Under the pieces are notes generated by a model, which was not told the DNA's origin, did no database searches, and was given only the letters and a program-made list of their open reading frames with translations. From the NCBI GenBank assembly GCA_036675275.1, contig JAKFFG010000008.1, positions 282,266-346,265 on the forward strand: a DNA stretch of 64,000 bases, given 5' to 3'. Numbering within the stretch: position 1 is the first letter of the stretch; every line of letters begins with the position of its first letter. Origin of the DNA: Pollutimonas sp036675275 (GTDB taxonomy: Bacteria > Pseudomonadota > Gammaproteobacteria > Burkholderiales > Burkholderiaceae_B). This document shows positions 60,846 to 64,000 of the stretch, one piece after another. The position numbers and the translations under genes are program-made.

Positions 60846-61511
60846 ATGAATACACAGGCATTGCATGAAAAACCTTTAAAAGATGTTGCCTACGAGGCGC
60901 TAGAAGACATGATTATCCGAGGCGATATTCGGGGCGGCAGCATGCTTTCTGAGTCGGAACTGGCACGGCAAATTGACCTAGGCCGCACCCCGGTACGAGA
61001 AGCTCTGCAGCAGTTGGCACAAGTTGGTCTGGTAACTGTTCTGCCTCGGCGCGGGATCATGGTGGTGGATGTCACAATCGCTATGCAGTTGCAAGTGCTC
61101 GAAATTCGACGCCCGCTCGAGAAACTGGTGGCACGTTGCGCGGCACTTCGGGCAAACGCGCGCCAACGCGCCACTATGCTTGAACTGGCCGTAGCGATCG
61201 AAGAGGCGGCTAAGGCCGGTGACGGGGATGAGTTCCTCCAGGCAACAAGTCGCAATCACGCTGCGGTAGAAGACGCCTCAGGGAACGAGCTAATTCAAAG
61301 CGTTATGTCCTTGGTCCATGCGCGTTCGCGTCGTTTCTGGTATGCCCATTACGAGCGTTGGGGTGACCTCACTGCCGCTGGCATTGCGCATGCCAATTTG
61401 ATGCGCAGCATCTCGCTCGGGGATGAGGTAGCTGCCGTACAGAGTGCGGAACGCCTTGTTGACTATCTGGAGCAGTTCTGCCGCTCCACCATCGCGCCAT
61501 ACGGCAAGTAG
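60846..61511 (+). CDS. GntR-family (FCD domain) transcriptional regulator
   Basis: A 221-residue regulator. The winged helix lies in residues about 10-75 (LKDVAYEALEDMIIRGDIRGG, then SESELARQIDLGRTPVREALQQLAQVGLV). The C-terminal FCD helical domain has MQLQVLEIRRPLEKLVARCAA and the metal/ligand-binding histidines toward SRNHAAVEDASGN and AGIAHANLM. FCD regulators of this type respond to organic acids and usually repress the adjacent catabolic operon. ATG 60846 is preferred to GTG 60840. It is divergent from dctP and followed after 54 bases by the acyl-CoA ligase. Confidence 0.92.
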   Translation: MNTQALHEKPLKDVAYEALEDMIIRGDIRGGSMLSESELARQIDLGRTPVREALQQLAQVGLVTVLPRRGIMVVDVTIAMQLQVLEIRRPLEKLVARCAALRANARQRATMLELAVAIEEAAKAGDGDEFLQATSRNHAAVEDASGNELIQSVMSLVHARSRRFWYAHYERWGDLTAAGIAHANLMRSISLGDEVAAVQSAERLVDYLEQFCRSTIAPYGK

Positions 61512-61565
61512 TGACCTTCAATAACCGCAACATTGATAAGCGGTTCCTTGTAACGGAGACTCTTT

Positions 61566-63188
61566 ATGATGCACTTTCCTTTGACGCTCAGCTGGCTCAG
61601 CCGTCTAGTTGAGCGCAGATATGGTAAGACCGAGGTCGTAACGAGGATGCCCGATGGGAAATTACGCAGACACAGCTATGCGCAAATTGCAGCGCGAAGC
61701 CAGCGCCTGGCCATGAAGCTGGCCGCAGAAAATCTTCAGCCTGGGGAAACCGTCGGCACACTGATGTGGAATCATCACGTCCATTTGGAGACGTACTTCG
61801 GTGTGCCGGCCGCCGGTGGCGTGCTGCATACGATCAACCACCGCTTGTCACACGACGACCAAGTCTTCATTATCAATCATGCCAAGGATAAGATACTGAT
61901 CGTTGACGACGTGCTACTGCCTCAGATTCGCGAGATACTGCCTAGACTCAAAACGGTACAAAAGGTCATTGTCAATCAGTATGGCGGGCAGGAGGATATT
62001 GCAGGTTTTACAGCGTACGAAGCCTGGCTAGAGGAACCGGTCGCGCACGACGTAACACTACCCGAGGCACAAGAGGACGCTCCTGCTAGCATTTGTTATA
62101 CAGGCGGCTCCACTGGCCGTCCTAAGGGGGTGGTGTACTCTCACCGTGGACTCGTGATGCATGCGTTTTCGCAGGCTATGGTGGATGGATATGGCGTCAG
62201 CGGGAATGACACAATACTAGCTGTTGTTCCCATGTTTCACGGCAATGGCTGGGGCCTACCCTTTTCCGCGGCGCTGACTGGAGCCAAGTTAGTTTTACCC
62301 GGCCCTAAGGTTGACCCTCACAGCTTGCTCGAACTGATGCAGGCGGAGCAAGTCACATTTTCGGCAGGGGTGCCAACGGTCTGGCAAGAGTTTGTACGCT
62401 GCCTAGAAGAAAATGCTGGAACACTAACTGAACTCTGCCCGTTAACCATCATAACGGGTGGTGCCGCGCCGCCGAAGAACTTGTTTGGCCGCCTGGAACG
62501 CTTTGGTATCACGCTATACCAGGGGTGGGGCATGACCGAAACAGCAAGCGTCATTACAGTAAGCAGACCTCAGCCCCAGCGCTCCAAGGCGGGAGACCAT
62601 GTGAGTGGCGACTGGCGCTTGAGCCAGGGCAAGCCTATGGCCATAGTCGATATTCGGATTGTGTCCAAGGATCAAGTGTTGCCGCATGATGGACATTCGA
62701 TCGGCGAAGTCCAAGTACGAGGCGTATGCGTGACAGACAAGTATTTTGAACTCGACTTGCCGAACCGCTGGACGGAAGATGGCTGGCTATGCACCGGCGA
62801 TATCGGTCACATCGACCCTAGCGGCAACCTGCTGGTATTGGAAAGAAAGGAAGACCTGATTAAATCGGGAGGTGAATGGATCGCTCCTCATGACTTGGAG
62901 GGTGCGCTTCTTGAATTGCCTGAGGTCAACGAGTGCACTGTGATCGCCATTCCACATGAAAAATGGGGTGAACGGCCTCTCGCCTTGATGGTTTTGGCGG
63001 AAGGTGCCACCATTGACGACGAAGCACTGCGATTCCACCTGTATGGACGGTTTGCTAAGTGGCAGCTCCCCCAAGCATTCGTTGAGGTGGGCAGTATCCC
63101 GCGTACTGCTGTGGGCAAGATCGCACGTCGTCAGTTGCGTGAAGAGTATGCCGACTGGACAAGCCAGATGGCAGAAGCATCCAAATGA
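61566..63188 (+). CDS. AMP-binding acyl-CoA ligase (medium/long-chain type)
   Basis: A 540-residue adenylate-forming enzyme. The phosphate-binding loop is CYTGGSTGRPKGVVYSH (about 178-194), the A5-type motif is LYQGWGMTETASVI, the adenosine-ribose aspartate is in GWLCTGDIGHID, the hinge is RKEDLIKSGGEWI, and the catalytic lysine is in TAVGKIARRQLREEY near the C-terminus. All are intact. It activates a carboxylic acid as an acyl-CoA with ATP. Two ATG codons (61566 and 61569) overlap; TAACGGAG lies just upstream. It probably acts with the divergent CoA-pathway operon under the GntR regulator. Confidence 0.92.
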   Translation: MMHFPLTLSWLSRLVERRYGKTEVVTRMPDGKLRRHSYAQIAARSQRLAMKLAAENLQPGETVGTLMWNHHVHLETYFGVPAAGGVLHTINHRLSHDDQVFIINHAKDKILIVDDVLLPQIREILPRLKTVQKVIVNQYGGQEDIAGFTAYEAWLEEPVAHDVTLPEAQEDAPASICYTGGSTGRPKGVVYSHRGLVMHAFSQAMVDGYGVSGNDTILAVVPMFHGNGWGLPFSAALTGAKLVLPGPKVDPHSLLELMQAEQVTFSAGVPTVWQEFVRCLEENAGTLTELCPLTIITGGAAPPKNLFGRLERFGITLYQGWGMTETASVITVSRPQPQRSKAGDHVSGDWRLSQGKPMAIVDIRIVSKDQVLPHDGHSIGEVQVRGVCVTDKYFELDLPNRWTEDGWLCTGDIGHIDPSGNLLVLERKEDLIKSGGEWIAPHDLEGALLELPEVNECTVIAIPHEKWGERPLALMVLAEGATIDDEALRFHLYGRFAKWQLPQAFVEVGSIPRTAVGKIARRQLREEYADWTSQMAEASK

Positions 63189-63242
63189 ATAGCAAGCTAG
63201 TGTGCCGTACTGATATAGGACTTAGGATCGAAAGTAGGGCGC

Positions 63243-63520
63243 TCAGCCATGCAGCTTATCCAGCTTACCCACCAAATCCTCGGTCCTCAAATGCGCATTC
63301 CGCTTGACCATCTGAATTGACTTTTGACCGCCGATTGCAGCGACTGACGAATGAATTCTTGACCATAGCGGGTGACGAGGTCCACCGGTACTCGAAGATA
63401 GAATTGATATATCTCACCCCGTTTCCTGAGGTGAATTTCCAAAGCGATTGACTGAGATAGGCGGATCAACATCGGTTTCGTTTTGCCTGTATCAAGCCCC
63501 GGGCGTGATTTGTATCGCAA
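63243..63520 (-). pseudogene. Tyrosine integrase relic (N-terminus joined to C-terminus)
   Basis: On the minus strand the open frame 63520-63287 contains an integrase N-terminal domain of the DUF6538 type: EIHLRKRGEIYQFYLRVPVD, then YGQEFIRQSLQS. Just beyond, in a different frame, 63330-63243 reads GGQKSIQMVKRNAHLRTEDL and ends VGKLDKLHG with a stop. This is the C-terminal box of a tyrosine recombinase (normally GH.SIQMT.RYAHL). The whole catalytic middle is deleted, and the catalytic Tyr position (RYAHL) is Asn (RNAHL). It lies 59 bases left of the tRNA-Leu fragment, pointing away from it, as a native integrase would. Confidence 0.82.
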
Positions 63521-63578
63521 ATGGAAACCTTACGTGCGGGTAAGACGTTGAATTATAACGGAAAAGCTTGATTTTTGC

Positions 63579-63631
63579 GGTGCCCGGGGCCGGAATCGAG
63601 CCGGTACGCCTTGCGGCAGGGGATTTTGAGT
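63579..63631 (-). repeat. tRNA-Leu 3' fragment (attachment-site copy)
   Basis: On the minus strand this is the same 3' part of tRNA-Leu as at 43794-43847, from the anticodon loop (ACTCAAAATCCCC) through the T-arm to CCCGGGCACC. A few bases differ and the final A of CCA is lost. The T-arm carries compensating or tolerated changes (CCGGCTCGATTCCGG). No 5' half is present. It marks the junction between the element to its left and the next one to its right. Confidence 0.85.
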
Positions 63632-63791
63632 TGGCGTGCGAAGGTGTTTGTCTGGGGAAGTGGGGGGAAGCTGAGCGTAGGTTAATTAAGGTAAAAGTAA
63701 TTATAGATCAATTAGTTAGCGTAATTTTGCGAAATTGGCGAAAACTGATATGTGTACCTGTACTGTACCGAAAATATATGTTTCGGTACAG
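63632..63791. repeat. Conserved element arm, copy at 63.6 kb
   Basis: This is homologous to 43848-44017. It ends in a perfect 11-base inverted repeat CTGTACCGAAA / TTTCGGTACAG (63763-63773 and 63781-63791) around 7 bases. It is non-coding and AT-rich. Its presence on the right of the tRNA fragment at each site shows that the elements share the same end sequence, hence related recombination systems. Confidence 0.72.
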
Positions 63792-63877
63792 CTAGGTCGG
63801 GACGGTGAGTATGGGCCAGTGGCCGTTTACGACCCATTGCGGAAATTAAGTTCGCAGATTTCAATGTCCGGTAGAGG

Positions 63878-64000
63878 CTGCGGATTCAACCGGTGGATGC
63901 AACGGTCTGGTTAAATCGTTGTGCCGGTGTTTCGTAGTTTAAGGTTTTTCTCGGACGCTCATTCAATCGCCTCGCGATAGCGTTGAGCTTAGCTTGCGAG
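63878..64000 (-). mobile_element. IS30-family insertion sequence, end with transposase C-terminus (runs off window)
   Basis: From 64000 to a stop at 63886 on the minus strand, 37 codons encode KLNAIARRLNERPRKTLNYE followed by TPAQRFNQTVAST. This is the conserved C-terminus of IS30-family transposases (IS1655/IS1088-like). The stop codon lies within what looks like the terminal inverted repeat (GATTCAACCGGTGGATGCAACG, about 63884-63905). The rest of the element is beyond the window. It inserted just outside the 63.6 kb attachment arm. Confidence 0.85.

Noticed and set aside
1..64000. CRISPR array or cas genes
   Set aside because: No regularly spaced direct repeats and no Cas-like protein were seen; the only repeats are att arms, the 150-base duplication and short operator-like palindromes.

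Overview
The window reads as chromosome of a betaproteobacterium, most likely Alcaligenaceae (Bordetella/Achromobacter/Pusillimonas type). The grounds are the mix of Bug-type (TctC) receptors, TRAP transporters, many LysR regulators, CoA-dependent catabolic genes and moderately high G+C. This is inference from gene style; there is no rRNA or other marker. No CRISPR array and no complete tRNA or rRNA gene was found.

Left part, 1-31.7 kb, looks like ordinary accessory backbone. 1-5.7 kb is a rightward cluster (GNAT end, DoxX, amidohydrolase, MFS exporter, pirin, WrbA-like quinone reductase). 6-11.6 kb holds a glycosyltransferase, a Nudix hydrolase, a TetR regulator and a GST / haloacid dehalogenase / YghU detoxification group. 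11.6-16 kb is a leftward BCCT transporter / DUF294 (cNMP+CBS) / 3'-5' exonuclease operon. 16.3-20.4 kb is a TRAP transporter plus amidohydrolase operon. 20.6-25.8 kb is a LysR regulator divergent from a Bug receptor / maleylacetate-reductase-like / citryl-CoA-lyase-like / CoA-transferase operon. 26-31.7 kb is a LysR regulator, a polar amino-acid ABC transporter and a class V aminotransferase.

Right part, 31.8-64 kb, is a stack of decayed integrated elements. Three fragments in one orientation match the 3' end of a tRNA-Leu (near 31.8, 43.8 and 63.6 kb), each followed on its right by a related arm sequence. Relics of two different tyrosine integrases lie just left of the 43.8 and 63.6 kb sites. 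This is what tandem insertion into one tRNA-Leu gene, lying beyond the right edge, would leave. The 31.8-43.8 kb element carries an orphan TRAP receptor, an AraC regulator with short-chain dehydrogenases, and a kup / short kdpD / kdpE potassium operon. It ends in a scrap-yard of truncated LysR, SDR and F420-reductase-like genes. The 43.8-63.6 kb element carries a second SDR / SRPBCC / F420-reductase-like operon, an IS66 remnant, a TetR-controlled hydrolase and exporter, and a complete catabolic unit at 52-63.2 kb. That unit has a TRAP transporter, FAD oxidoreductase, two crotonases, CoA-transferase, acyl-CoA dehydrogenase, GntR regulator and acyl-CoA ligase. An IS30-family transposase runs off the right edge.

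Functionally the window is dominated by uptake and CoA-dependent breakdown of organic acids. The least explained units are the Bug / Fe-ADH / citryl-CoA-lyase / CoA-transferase operon (21.6-25.8 kb), the island catabolic unit (52-63.2 kb), and the potassium operon whose KdpD lacks its N-terminal sensor half.
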